NCBI GenBank assembly: GCA_019633425.1
Contig: WSUB01000018.1
Span: 1-63,270, forward strand
Origin: Tulasnella sp. 424
Lineage: Eukaryota; Basidiomycota; Agaricomycetes; Cantharellales; Tulasnellaceae
DNA: 63,270 nucleotides
Reading direction: 5' to 3'
In this document: positions 35,649 through 46,403 of the stretch, one piece after another
Layout of the letters: every line of letters starts with the position of its first letter
Numbering within the stretch: position 1 is the first letter of the stretch
Translations under genes and position numbers: made by a program
Notes under the pieces: model-generated
Told to the model about the DNA's origin: nothing
The model's database searches: none
Seen by the model: only the letters and a program-made list of their open reading frames with translations

Positions 35649-36641
35649 TTATGCCGGTAGTTCGAACTTCTCGCCCTTGAGCACCCTAGAGGGATTGATA
35701 ACTGCGTTAGGCACCATCGACAGGCCGGGGTCGTCCTGGGGTACGTACTTGGTAAAGTACACGTAGAAGAAGTCTGCAAAAAGACCAGTTTGTACCAGGC
35801 CAGCCAAAACAGCAATGACATCAACTGCGCCTTCGGTCCAGTATCTAAAACGAAAGTAAGGGCCTCTCAGTATCAAGTCGGCGGGAACAGATGCGGACCT
35901 CCCACCTGTAAATCCAGTTCGGGATATAGAGAGCCCTGTATGCACCCAAAGCAGCGAGATAGTGCGTCGTAATAGTCTCCGCCTCTCCGGTCCGTTGAAG
36001 AAGGAAAAGCTGCGGCAGAATAGCCACGCTCTCCAGGTAGATTGAGAAGGACCATAAGATTTCGCTTGGGATGAACTCGTAGTTGAAGATCAAGGATAAG
36101 ATGACCGACGGCACGACGATGTACTCGACCTTGAAGGTGTCGATGGATGGGTCATTGGTTGGCCTATGCGGTAGAGGTTGGTCATTATGAGCGTGTGCGT
36201 TGACGGTCGACCAAAAAAAACCAGCTGCTGTGCATGACGCAACGTACCTGAACTGAACGCGCATGAGGAAAACGATGTAGCAGCTGCTTGCAATGAAGAA
36301 GACCTTCATGAGGCTGTTGTAAAGGGAGACATAATTCCAGAAGAGGTCAAGGTAGCGGGCGACGAAGACAGCGACGTATAGACATTGGGACTTGAACGAA
36401 ATGCCTAAAGCGCGTCCGTTCCGAAATCAAGCTCCAGCAGCGGAGAAGGGTAGACCAGGCGACGACTTACCTCTACATGACCTTGTAGACTGGATCTTAT
36501 GTATCAGAATGAAGATGGAGGCCAAGTGGGCCAAGTCGCCTGTGTCGAAAGACCAAAACGCCGTCTGGATGAGATATTTTGGTGCAGACTGGGGCTAGTG
36601 ACGTGACGAACGAACTGACCGAGTAAACGAAAAATATTCAT
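35649..36641 (-). CDS. ERD2: ER lumen protein-retaining receptor ERD2
   Basis: The KDEL/HDEL receptor, a seven-TM protein cycling between Golgi and ER. Exon 1 is MNIFRLLG (ATG at 36639-36641). After an intron comes GDLAHLASIFILIHKIQ, then ISFKSQCLYVAVFVARYLDL and LFWNYVSLYNSLMKVFFI, then PTNDPSIDTFKVEYIVVPS, EFIPSEILWSFSIYLESVAI, LPQLFLLQRTGEAETITTHY, and LGAYRALYIPNWIYR-YWTEG. These match the family along its length. The tail is KVLKGEKFELPA with a stop at 35649. At least five introns interrupt it. It converges tail-to-tail with the dehydrogenase gene, leaving 208 bp. Confidence 0.95.
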
Positions 36642-36931
36642 TGTAGAACAGGCGTCGAGGAGGTCGTGGAGAGGGGATTAGTGGGCGAGATGAGTGCCAG
36701 GGTGTCTTCCAAGGTTCTTGGTTCGTCGTAGGTCGAATGTAGATGGGAGACGTGTCCAGGCGTCGTAGATGCCACAACAAAACTCTCAAGCTCTCACGTC
36801 AGCACTCAGCGTTCCCTTCCATGCCACCCCGAACACCCAGAAACTACCCGGGAATACTCCAAGGAAAATTCACGCCTCTAAATTACATCGAACATACGAT
36901 ACTCTACGAAGCCATTCATAGGCTCTCCCAT

Positions 36932-39359
36932 TCATGAAAGCCAAGAGGTCGCTTCAGACATTGCGTCCGAGTCCGTCCCTCCAGGTTGTCGTACCCAACC
37001 CACGTCCTTGCGCTTCTGGCAGATCGTCCAAGTCCAGTTCGCATAGCTATGTAATCTCATTTCCAGTAGTTCTTTCTCCGTTTCCTATCAGCCGCGGCTT
37101 CCCGTTAGCGCCTACCCCTCGACCAAAAAGCATCACACTCACCTGCTTCCAACGCTCAATAGTTTCCAACTTGTACCCATCTTGCAGTAAAAGTGGAGTG
37201 AAACTACCAAGGATGTTGATCAAGTTGTTACGGAGCAAGATGGATCCGCGTTTGTGCTCCATACTAAGGCCTGCGATAGAGGGCGGAGGTCACAAATGGA
37301 ACGTCCTCGGGAACCACCGTACTTACCTTGCGGCCAAGGCCCAAGAGGCATCTTCATCTGCCAAGTAGTCACATGCTCGTAATTCGGGTTTCCTTCGATC
37401 AGCTTGTGCCACGTTCGCGGCCAATCGACAATGGCGCCTGTTCCCCTATGAGCGATCAAAGTTCTGTGTCAATGATTGGGTCGACCAAACGAATGAGCCT
37501 AGTGACTGACTTGTATGCAGAATACACCGCGGCGAATACCCTCTGTATCCATCGAAATCTGGGAGAACACGCGTGAGTTCGATCATACTCCTTCTCGCTG
37601 CCACGAGTGCCTACCTGGGTTGACCTTCGCTAACAATGGGCAGAGGTTCCACGTTCTCGTCGTAAAATTGAGGATCACCGCTTCCTAGTATCAACACGCC
37701 TCCAGGCCGAAGGATTTCCGCCATATTATAGAGAAAGGTGTCAAAGTCTTTGATCTATTCAAGCGCTGAAAGTCAGTCTGGAAAGCGAAGCATGAGATAG
37801 ACTTTACTAACCCCTGGATCAGAAGCACGAGCATGAACCACGTCAAACGAGTTAGCGTAATGCGATAAGGAGAGGTTTGCATCGTCGAGCTGAAAATAGA
37901 CACATTTATTAGTTCGGTCTTCGATTCCATCGGCATCTGTGTCTCACCTCGAAACGGCAATTTTCCGGTATCGAGTCTCTGTCAAAGAGCAGTTTGTATA
38001 GCGTTTAGCGAGATCCGCAACTGCAACGCTGTGACCTTGAAACTCACAAAGGAACGAGAGGTGGAGCTAGGTCTAGGCCGACAACCTCCGCGTGGGGATA
38101 TTTCCTAGCCATTTGGATTGCCCTGATGGGAGCGAGCATTCAGAACGCGATTACCGAGGGTGAAATCACCCATCGCAACTTACCATATTCCAGACCCTTT
38201 GAGTTTTTGAGTAGTAGAATTGTGATTACCATCGGGAGTGAAAATGAAAGAAGGGGGGTCGCTATACCCAAACTGACCTGTCCCGATATCAAGAATGCCA
38301 GGGGTGTAGCCCGGTTGGGGACGAAGCGCTTCGCGCACTTTGTCTGGCCATGGGAACAACCCTCCTAAGAAGCACACAAGTGCATGGTGCTGCAAATCGA
38401 GGCGGCTTTGTTCTTCATCGTCCTAGTGTACACATTTCGGGAAGGTCAGCTAATCAGCCGAACCAAAAATGGCTGCGGTCAGGGGAGGAAGCGAGGGATG
38501 TTACGTACAGCCGGTAGCAGGTACGTCTCCACAGAGCTATTGAACGCTCTTCCGTAGACCTCTCTTAGCTGTGAAGCCGTGGACAGTATTGAGGGGGCGG
38601 GGGAAGCCATGAGTGGCAGAAGGGCAAGTCGAAGGAAGCATCAGTTAAAAATCGGCGAAATTCATTAGTTGCCCGTCAAGAGGCATTGACGCACCAGGCG
38701 GCCGTCGACTAAACACGGGGTGATTTTGATGACCCGAGCATTAAGAGTTTGATTAGAATTACGTTCTTCCTGCACAAATCGGGCCGATCTCCCTCCGAAT
38801 GAGACTCACCGGATGAGTGAAAGGAGTATACTGATGGTGGCCTTGTCGGACTGCCCCCTCGAAGCGAGACAGAGTCTCCTATTTCGGAGTCCAACTCCAT
38901 CTCATCTTCCTCCCCAGAGACCCGATATTCCCTCCCGCGACCTGGGCTTTGTAACGGCATCTGTGGTGACCAGCCGGGACTGCCGATGCTACTGCTGCTC
39001 CCAGCTTCACTCCACTCATAGTCAAAGGACGGGAGAGAGGAGATGTAGTTATTCACTGGGTCGTATGACGAGCTTGGTTGACGGCTGCTCCCTGGTTGAC
39101 AATCCTGGACGAGTGCCTGCTGAGTTTGAAACCCGCCGTACCATGCAGGAACCCCTCCTCCTCGCGGCACGCCATCCACCACATTCACAAAATGGTGGGC
39201 GCTGAATCCACCAAGGTCGTTTTCTGCTTGTGCGATAGGGACCTGTTGGGTTTGGTAGTGGGGATGTGGCGTTTCGCCCGGTATTGGATTTGCGTTTGAA
39301 GCGCTGGTTATCCTTGGCTTGGGATCTTGTGATGATCCTACTGCAGCGGTCGTGTCCAT
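36932..39359 (-). CDS. SAM-dependent methyltransferase (UMTA/LaeA-like)
   Basis: Exon 1 (38810-39359) encodes a Ser/Pro-rich leader ending PPSVYSFHSS. A proposed 14-nt microexon (38695-38708) adds VDGRL. The next exon begins at CTA AGA GAG after CTTCACAG and encodes LREVYGRAFNSSVETYLLPA. The core has LFPWPDKVREALRPQPGYTP, motif I GILDIGTGSGIWAIQMARKY with acidic EVVGLDLAP after it, FDVVHARASDPG, and EILRPGGVLILGSGD. The C-terminus reads QGLSMEHKRGSILLRNNLIN, then WKQETEKELLEMRLHSYANW, and stops at 36932. The family pattern SS-(V/I)DGR-LREV(Y/H)GR supports joining the leader with the core. The enzyme probably methylates a small molecule or protein; LaeA relatives influence secondary metabolism, but the substrate here is unknown. 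Confidence 0.82.
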
Positions 39360-39882
39360 GGGCGGCAAAGGAATGTGTCGGGAAAGGAACGAGGGGGGTT
39401 GGGTAGAGAGGGAGAGAGGGAATTGAGGGAGCGGTACATACGAATTTTGTGTCTTTTACTGCAATGCGGTAAGACTTGTGGTGTCAGAAACAGGAGGAGC
39501 AATGAGGGCTGGTTCTTGCGAGACCCTACGGGATGGCAAGAGACGTATGCAAGGGTCGGGAGATACAGAAAGCATTTGCCTGCGAGGTTTGTCCCAGGGA
39601 CCAGAGATCTCATGGGTAGGGTAAATTGCGCATTGTGCTAATAAGCCAATTAACTTTCAGGCCCTCCCACCGGTCCCCACGATACACCCACACAACGGGT
39701 TCCGAGGTAATCTGCTGGTAAACCACGACGCGGAAATGTCCGAAATAGTAGAAGCGGGACCATCGGAGAACTCGAAGCGCGTAGCCTGTACTCCGGTGGC
39801 GAGAGAGTTAATGAGTATGACCTTCACGGGATATCGAAGGCCGTAAAACCTAAACAAAGGACATATATAGCATATATATGAT
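39360..39882. other. Intergenic: upstream of methyltransferase
   Basis: About 520 bp between the methyltransferase start and the stop of the next minus-strand gene. It should hold the methyltransferase promoter. A G/A-rich run (gggagagag) lies at 39398-39420. No convincing coding frame; the weak frames on either strand lack motifs. Confidence 0.5.
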
Positions 39883-41222
39883 TCAGCTCTCTTCAGGTTC
39901 TTTCTTGACATCGATGATCGAGGTGCGACGGGAACTGGGTAAAGAATTGCCGATACTAAATCGGGGTTTCTTCTGATTCGATCGACTGGCAATGGATCCC
40001 GTCTTCCTCCTCTGTAAGTTCAATCCAAGCGCACACACGGTGCGTTCGCGACGTCAGCATACAGAAAGTTGTGTGATGATAGAAGGGAACTTGGGGATAC
40101 CTTCTTCCTAGCCCCGCCTCCCAAGGAGGTTGGGGCAGAATGGGCCGCAGCACTGGACTGCCGGGCTCCGCCGGTCTTGCCGAAACCTTCAAGATCCTCG
40201 AGATGTCGTTCGACCACTCGGACCCAATTGCGTACTTGATGTCGCACCACGTTTTCGATCGTTTTCGCGTGTAAGAATCTCTTTGCGAAGGCGTCCTTGT
40301 ATGAGAGATACTCCGCGTTACCATACAGCAACTCGTCGGAGATACTACACCCTCACAGGTACATCAGCATGAAACAAGGAGAAGAACGAACAGAAGCTTC
40401 AGACCCACTTCGGAAAATGTTTCTTAAGCCATTGTGTTCGATCGTCCTCCCACTCCTCCCAGACATCCTTGATGTCGATGACTTCCGCCCGCAGGCGCTC
40501 TTTCTCTAATTCGACCTCCGACAAATCTTGATGATAGAGTTCGTGACTAATGGAATAATCTTGGGGAAAATATAATTTCTGGAGTCGTTCGTATTCTTCG
40601 GGATTGCGATTTGCCAAGCAGCGGATGACATGCTGGCAAAGCGGCGGTCAGAACAGGACCCCAACAAGCACGATTGTCACACACATGCTCTCTCAGCTGC
40701 AGAGTTATGTGATGGTACTCTCTCCTAAGATCGGTTGCTGTAACTGGATTTGTCCACCAGCCCAAAATGTCCCGTTCTCCATCATCCAAAACTTCCTCGT
40801 CGTCTGGATGTTCATGCATATAGACCTCATAAGCCAGTAGCCTTGATTTCGCTTTCTCCGAGACTTCCCGCCGAATTTGATCCATTTCTGCTAGTAGGTC
40901 AAGGAGCTTCGGGATTCGGTCCCAACTGAAAAACACGATCATAACTTGGACCATGAACGCCAAAAGCTGGAAAGGTATGTCCTCGCCAACTGATGAAGTC
41001 TGAGCGTGCCTCAAAAATAATTCTGCTCACATAAATTAGTTCAAGATTGAATTTTCCTAATGCTCGAATACTGGAACTCGTACCTTCAATCAATTCTGCG
41101 TTGTCCAGTAGTTGCTCCTCATCCGGATCATCATCGTTGCAACTCCCGGATAATCGATTCGCATGCATTTTGACCTCTCGAGGAGCGACTTGCACCTCAA
41201 ATCTTTCTTGGAAAGGTGCCAT
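39883..41222 (-). CDS. Uncharacterised protein, helical and charged
   Basis: I do not recognise the family. The ATG at 41222 gives MAPFQERFEVQVAPREVKMH, then an Asp/Glu-rich stretch. Later exons encode EDIPFQLLAFMVQVMIVFFS, RIPKLLDLLAEMDQIRREVS, MHEHPDDEEVLDDGERDILG, DLRREYHHITLQLREH, then (after an intron) VIRCLANRNPEEYERLQKLY, VWEEWEDDRTQWLKKHFPKW, DELLYGNAEYLSYKDAFAKR and VVRHQVRNWVRVVERHLEDL. After a last intron near 40035-40105 the frame goes on as RRKTGSIASRSNQKKPRF and ends DVKKEPEES with a stop at 39883. The protein is mostly helical and Trp-rich with a short hydrophobic stretch, and has a basic tail that could act as a nuclear signal. The intron near 41005-41035 would be only about 31 nt in the simplest model, so that join is uncertain. 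Confidence 0.6.
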
Positions 41223-41426
41223 TGGAGGTGGGATGGAGGAGCCAGCGGTGGTAGGTGTGGTGGATTTTGTCCGCTCGAAACGCGACCCACGTGATGGCTT
41301 GTTCGGGTCCTCTTCCGCCCGGGCGCAGGCTCACGCCAACAACCCATCATGAGGCTCCATTAAACAGTAAGTAGTTGCAAGTCTACATATACAGTAACTA
41401 GCAAGCCAGAAATGCGGTAAATGGTA

Positions 41427-44415
41427 TCAATATGACCTTGCCTCGATCACTCGGATAGCGTCCGCAACGGACCTAGGGCGGTGTGGTTAGCAGCTGCATC
41501 CACATGGCATTGAAAGCAAATTGCCGTAACTTACTGGTGAACGTGGTTGGAAGGTACATCGTAGCCGGCTAGCTTGAACTTCCTTCGCTGTTTCTCCCGT
41601 AAGTGTGCAAAGTGAATCTCGACGCCCTGCGATTGATACGTCATTGCCATCTCCGCAAAGACTTGGGCAGCCCTGTTAAGATACGGTTTGATAAATTTCG
41701 TTTCTTTCTATTCCTGTCCACGATTACTCACGAGGCGTCGATGTGTTCCACGTCAGCCATGTGGAAAACAATGACCTCTGCTTGCGCGCGGCTTGGCTCT
41801 TCCGATGGGTGGGCCTTCGACACGCCGTACAGTTCAAGTCGCCTAAGCCGCTCCTTCATTTGTGCAGCGTTGGCAAAGTTGAGTGATTCTCGCACGCGGA
41901 CGATCAAAACTCCAGGTATGTCTTCTTGTGCTTCCGGGTTCTCGTCAATCGGTTGCCAGCGGTTCGTCCCGGGTATTCGGCCCTAGAACAGCGATTTACG
42001 CCATCTAGTCAGCACCACGGAAGCAGGAAATGCATATGCTGCTTACGAGAATCTTGAGAGATGTCTTAGAGGACTCTCTCACCACAAGAAGAAGCTGGGG
42101 GAACCGAAATTGTGAGTACGCTCCTTAGCTCTGAGGAAAGATACGTACAGAAACAGTAACTGAGACCACGATACCAACTTCCACCGACCACAAGAGTGTA
42201 GATATGAATGTCAATGACATGAGCCCAAAGTCAACCCAAGCTTTTGATCTGTGGACAGTTTCATGAGGTCGGTAGGCATTCCGGGCGCTTCGTGGAAATC
42301 ACTCACTTCCAATAGTACTTAATATCGTGTGGTGCTTCGGCGAGGATTGAGTAAACGACTAGGCCGATACTGTGACGCAAACCAAGAGCATAAGCGGTAT
42401 GAAACTGCTGGACGCGGAAACTGAGACGACGTACATTGCAGCGAGCACGCACATCGGCAGATAGTGCAAAGCCGGTAAGAGGAAGACAATGGCCAGGATC
42501 ACAAGTGATGATGTGATGAGCGATGCCATTTGGCTTTGTGATCCGCAATCCGCATTGATCTTTGACCTAGAGTGAGCCGTGAACATCAATTTCAGAGTAA
42601 ATAAATGTATCTCATCCTGGGAGCTGGGGTGCATACCTGGTGATTGCTCCATAACCTGGCATAGTTCCTAGAAAGCACTAAAAAGTTAGACTTGACACCT
42701 GAGAACGAGTTGAGAGGCAGACCTGGAAGGAAGGAAGCCAACAAGTTCCCTGCTCCAAGAGCCACCAGCTCTCTATTGGGACTAATGGAGTAACCGAAGC
42801 GAGCAGCGTTCTGCTTGGCAGCAACCACACTGTCGATATACCCAGCCACAGCCATCAACCTGCCCAAATAACGTATAAGTGTTGTAAAAAAGGCTCTCAA
42901 CGCTATAGGCGTACAGTGCGGTTGAAGTGGTATCCCTGAGGTAGCTCACGTTCCGCTTGGCTAAGGGGTTCGCGAAGAGCTGACCACCGCCTCGAGCATG
43001 AACCTCTCCCAGAATGGCGACCCCTTTGTCTCCCCACCCGAACGCTTCACATATGACTGCGTGAGGAGAAAATTGGGATCAGTTACCCTGAACACGTGGG
43101 ACGCGTAAAGACCAACCGGTGGCAAAGACAACGAGAAGGAAAACCTCAGGGACGTAAAAAATCCCCGGGAAGTGTTTCCTCAGTCTCGTCTTGATCATCC
43201 TGGTCAAAATGAGGAACGAGAGACACCCAAGACTGATGGCCGCCGTGAGCACGTGTGTATTGGTCCATGCGTATTCAACGAGGAAGAAAAACTTTTCGAC
43301 AGTTGTCACGGGTTGGAGTTCCTTCTGAAGTCGAGAAAGGCCAAGCATTGGCACAAGCTGAATGATCCGAGATTCAGTACCCGTGACACCTCTACCCATA
43401 TTCGTGGAGTGGGTCACCTGTTCAATCATAATGACCAACGCGACAGCGGTTACGAATCCTCGTTGAAGGGCTCGACTCAGAATGACGTCGATGAAGCCCA
43501 GTCGAAACATTCCAAGTACAAAGGATATCATGCCGACCTAAGCAATTCCATGCCGAGTGAGTAACGATTCGGGCCAAGGCAAATTCCATCCCTTACTTGG
43601 AAGGTGATTATGGTTGAGGCAGCTAGTGGTGCCCATGCTGGCACGTCTTCATGAGGATCACCCCGACGGATGGCATCAACAGCCTGTCCAATAAGTAGTG
43701 AAAGCGATGCTTCAGGGCCGACGTTGAGGTGCCGTGAAGTTCCGAGAAGGGCATAGACAAACCCGGGGACTACGTTTGGTTACCAGAAAAATCAAAATAA
43801 GCTCGCCGCTATACGTAAGGTCAGGTGAGAGGACTCCAAGCCTCACCGGCCGCGGCGAACAAGCCGGTTGTGGGGTCGAGCTTGGCTAGCGAGGTTGCAT
43901 AGGACATTGACTGTGGAATTATGATCTGAACGAGTTACCAAGATAGGAAATTAGTTTTCAGTGAGTCGTTTCCGAAAGCCTCCGGACTCACAGACGCAAC
44001 GGTGATCCCAGCGGCTGAGAGAACAGTATAGTCAATTCCCTAATGCCTCGCTATGCCTAAGAAATCCTTACCAGCATCTCCCCAGAGGCTGTTGGCGGAA
44101 TAATTGGGAACCCAGTTGGTCGAAGGGACGTAGTAGCGAGTACGGGTCTTGAACACCTCCCACCGCGACTGCGGGCGCTTTGGGTCTGCGGGTACCGGCG
44201 GTGTTGGAGAGGGAGCAGCTTTTTGATATGTGAGCGCTCATATTGAATCTCTGAGCCGAGTTCATTGGGAGCGTACCTGAAGTCTCCTGGACATAGAACC
44301 GACCTGCCTCCTCGTCGCCTGCCAGCAGAGCCGTCCGTTCGCCAGGTTGAGGACCTGGGTAAAGGCTCACGGATGATACGTCTCGAGTCAGAGGAGGACT
44401 GAGAGTGCGCTCCAT
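41427..44415 (-). CDS. SulP/SLC26 anion transporter with STAS domain
   Basis: Many-exon gene. The N-terminus is cytosolic (MERTLSPPLTRDVSSVS). The SulP signature follows (IIIPQSMSYATSLAKLDPTT, then GLFAA), then GTSRHLNVGPEASLSLLIGQ, and TM segments such as FQVGMISFVLGMFRLGFIDV, RALQRGFVTAVALVIMIEQV, VLTAAISLGCLSFLILTRMI, SPNRELVALGAGNLLASFLP and ASLITSSLVILAIVFLLPAL. The C-terminal STAS domain includes IPGVLIVRVRESLNFANAAQ, AEVIVFHMADVEHIDAS and SNHVHQSVADAIRVIEA, ending ARSY. SulP proteins carry sulfate or other anions; the STAS domain regulates them. The conserved serine-type Asp-Ala-Ser motif of STAS is kept. Substrate and membrane (plasma versus vacuole) cannot be told from sequence. It is divergent from RIT1 with 162 bp between the starts. 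Confidence 0.9.
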
Positions 44416-44577
44416 GACTGCTGGTGGTCGGGAGGAGATAGCGTGGTGGGTGGTGAAAGGCTAGAGAATGAGAAGAAGTTGGAAAAGGTGCGCATGCCGC
44501 TGACGTGATGTGATGCACGTGCGACGGCCACCCTCCAAGTCGTCACCCACCTGACTCCCCTCCCTTGGATCCGCAAC
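44416..44577. promoter_or_regulatory. Compact bidirectional promoter
   Basis: 162 bp separate the ATG of the SulP transporter (minus) and the ATG of RIT1 (plus). All upstream control for both genes, including 5' UTRs, must lie here or inside the neighbours. An acgtgatgtgatgcacgtg stretch at about 44502-44520 contains a CACGTG-like half-palindrome pair (cacgtgcgac) that could be an E-box-type site. Confidence 0.5.
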
Positions 44578-46228
44578 ATGGACCTGAAACAAATACTAAA
44601 AGACGATTTGAAGACATTGGAGAAAGAAAAGACAGGGCTGTATAATAGAATACGGTCCATCTTGGACGATTCGACGTTTGTGAAGCGGATCCGGGATCAA
44701 TATCCACAACTTCCAGTGGCGCCCAACCTACGGTGCGGCGCATGGTGAGTCTCGGATCCAGTTGAATGAGTGCTGTATCCGACGCTCACCGAGTAGGTAT
44801 GTCGATCCATCCTGGGAGCAGGTCGTAAGAGAGCCTGTCTACTTCAAGTCTACCGACGGTCACTTCAACAATTGGGACTTCAACATCCGGAGGGCGAATC
44901 TCCATGTATTACCTGTGATTGAGAGAGGAAAAGGGTAGGGGCTCTTGCATTCCATGCCGACCCGTCGTGTCCCTGCTCACAATGTCTACACTTCAGGCTT
45001 ATTGTCGTGGACTCGACTCGCCGTGGTAAACGGCTTCCTGACGCATTGACAAAGACGGTTCCGATCTGGTGCTCAGTAATCAACCGTGCTTTAGTACAAA
45101 AATACACCATCCCGACGTTTGATACCGCGTTAAGCACCCCATCGTATGCGGTCTCGCCGTCTGAACACTCGCAGATCGAGGGCAGATTGGACGCATGGAC
45201 CAACCGGTTGCTGGTAAGTTAGCGTCTTAAAGCTAGACGCGGTGTCTAACAGCAGCGCGATGGAAACGACAGAACTCAACTTTCGACATTCCCCGCCTCT
45301 CAAAGCCTCTAAGGCCGATTTGGATCACACCCTCGGTCTCTATGCTCCCCCCCTTGTCTGGGGAGTTGGAGTTTTTCCCTATAATATGCCTTTCAGCGTC
45401 CGAGCATGTACCAGAAGGTATCGAGAGGAGGCATGGTTACTGCTACGTACAAGGCAGCGGAGATGACCACGAGTCGTGGAGTCGGGTAAGGACTTTACCA
45501 CTAAAGGTACTCGCTCGACCATCACTGCTCATTTACACTACCCTAGGGTCTTACACCCCCAGAGTTCTGGAGAAATGTGGACCAGATTCAGAGAGCAGAT
45601 GACGAAGATATGCCTATGGTTGTCGATGCCATAGTCTCGGAAGCGAGAACGGCCCATGCCTTTACATCATGGATACCCATCGCCAAGGTCCAGTCGCGGA
45701 TCATGCTGGCGTCTACACCAGCACCCAAACCATCTGATTCCGACATACCGACCATTTACGTGGCTGACTCCGTCCCCGATGATCCACTTTCCACTTCGAT
45801 GCTGGTCTTACAAATACTGCATGGAAAAGCGGGTCAGAGGCAATTCATGGAGGCGCTTCCGCGAGCGATTCGATTCACCGCGAGGCATCTTAACGATTCC
45901 TCTCGCGACTCTGTAAGGATAGTAGGAGAGTCGGAGCTTGACGCAGCTCTTGGAATTGCAATGGTGGTTTTGGCAGCCCTGTTCGATGGCGATGGCAGAT
46001 ATACTGGGCAGTCTGAAAAACATGGTGCGTCTTGGACCCCCCATGCTCACGTCTTCACCTCTGATCTAGTAAAACCGGATGTACGCAGAACACACCAAGA
46101 AAAGCATTCGGACGCGCTTGGAATGGATTCAACAAAACTTCCCAGGAGCAAACCCTTCAAGAACAACAATGAATCGAATTAATGAATACTTCATGTCTCC
46201 ACCGGCAATGCGACATTGGGCTAAATAG
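44578..46228 (+). CDS. RIT1: Initiator tRNA A64 ribosylphosphate transferase
   Basis: Starts MDLKQILKDDLKTLEKEKTG. It carries the Rit1 family pattern: NRIRSILDDSTFVKRIRDQ, PVAPNLRCGAWYVDPSW, VYFKSTDGHFNNWDFNIRRA, IVVDSTRRGKRLPDALTKTV, PIWCSVINRAL, and a C-terminal phosphatase-like domain with TIYVADSVPDDPLSTSMLVL, and a tail HTKKSIRTRLEWIQQNFPGA, MNRINEYFMSPPAMRHWAK. Rit1 adds a 2'-O-ribosylphosphate to A64 of initiator tRNA-Met, which keeps it out of elongation in fungi and plants. At least five short introns. The stop TAG is at 46226-46228. It ends tail-to-tail with the MYND gene. Confidence 0.92.
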
Positions 46229-46403
46229 TCCTGCGCCATTGTATCATCCACTTGATCGTATCTGTGTAGACCCTACAAAGGGTAGCTGTCCGGTGTCGAA
46301 GAGCCACTGAAAGAGGACCTGATGGACATCGGAACGCAGCCCCGGAGAGCCTGCAGCTACGACACTAAGTTCGAGCTAGCCTTTGACCCAATGGTTCAAC
46401 TGT

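Noticed and set aside
38709..39368. A separate Ser/Pro-rich gene upstream of the methyltransferase
   Set aside because: A good donor at 38810 plus the 14-nt microexon joins it in frame to the methyltransferase core, matching the family's leader.
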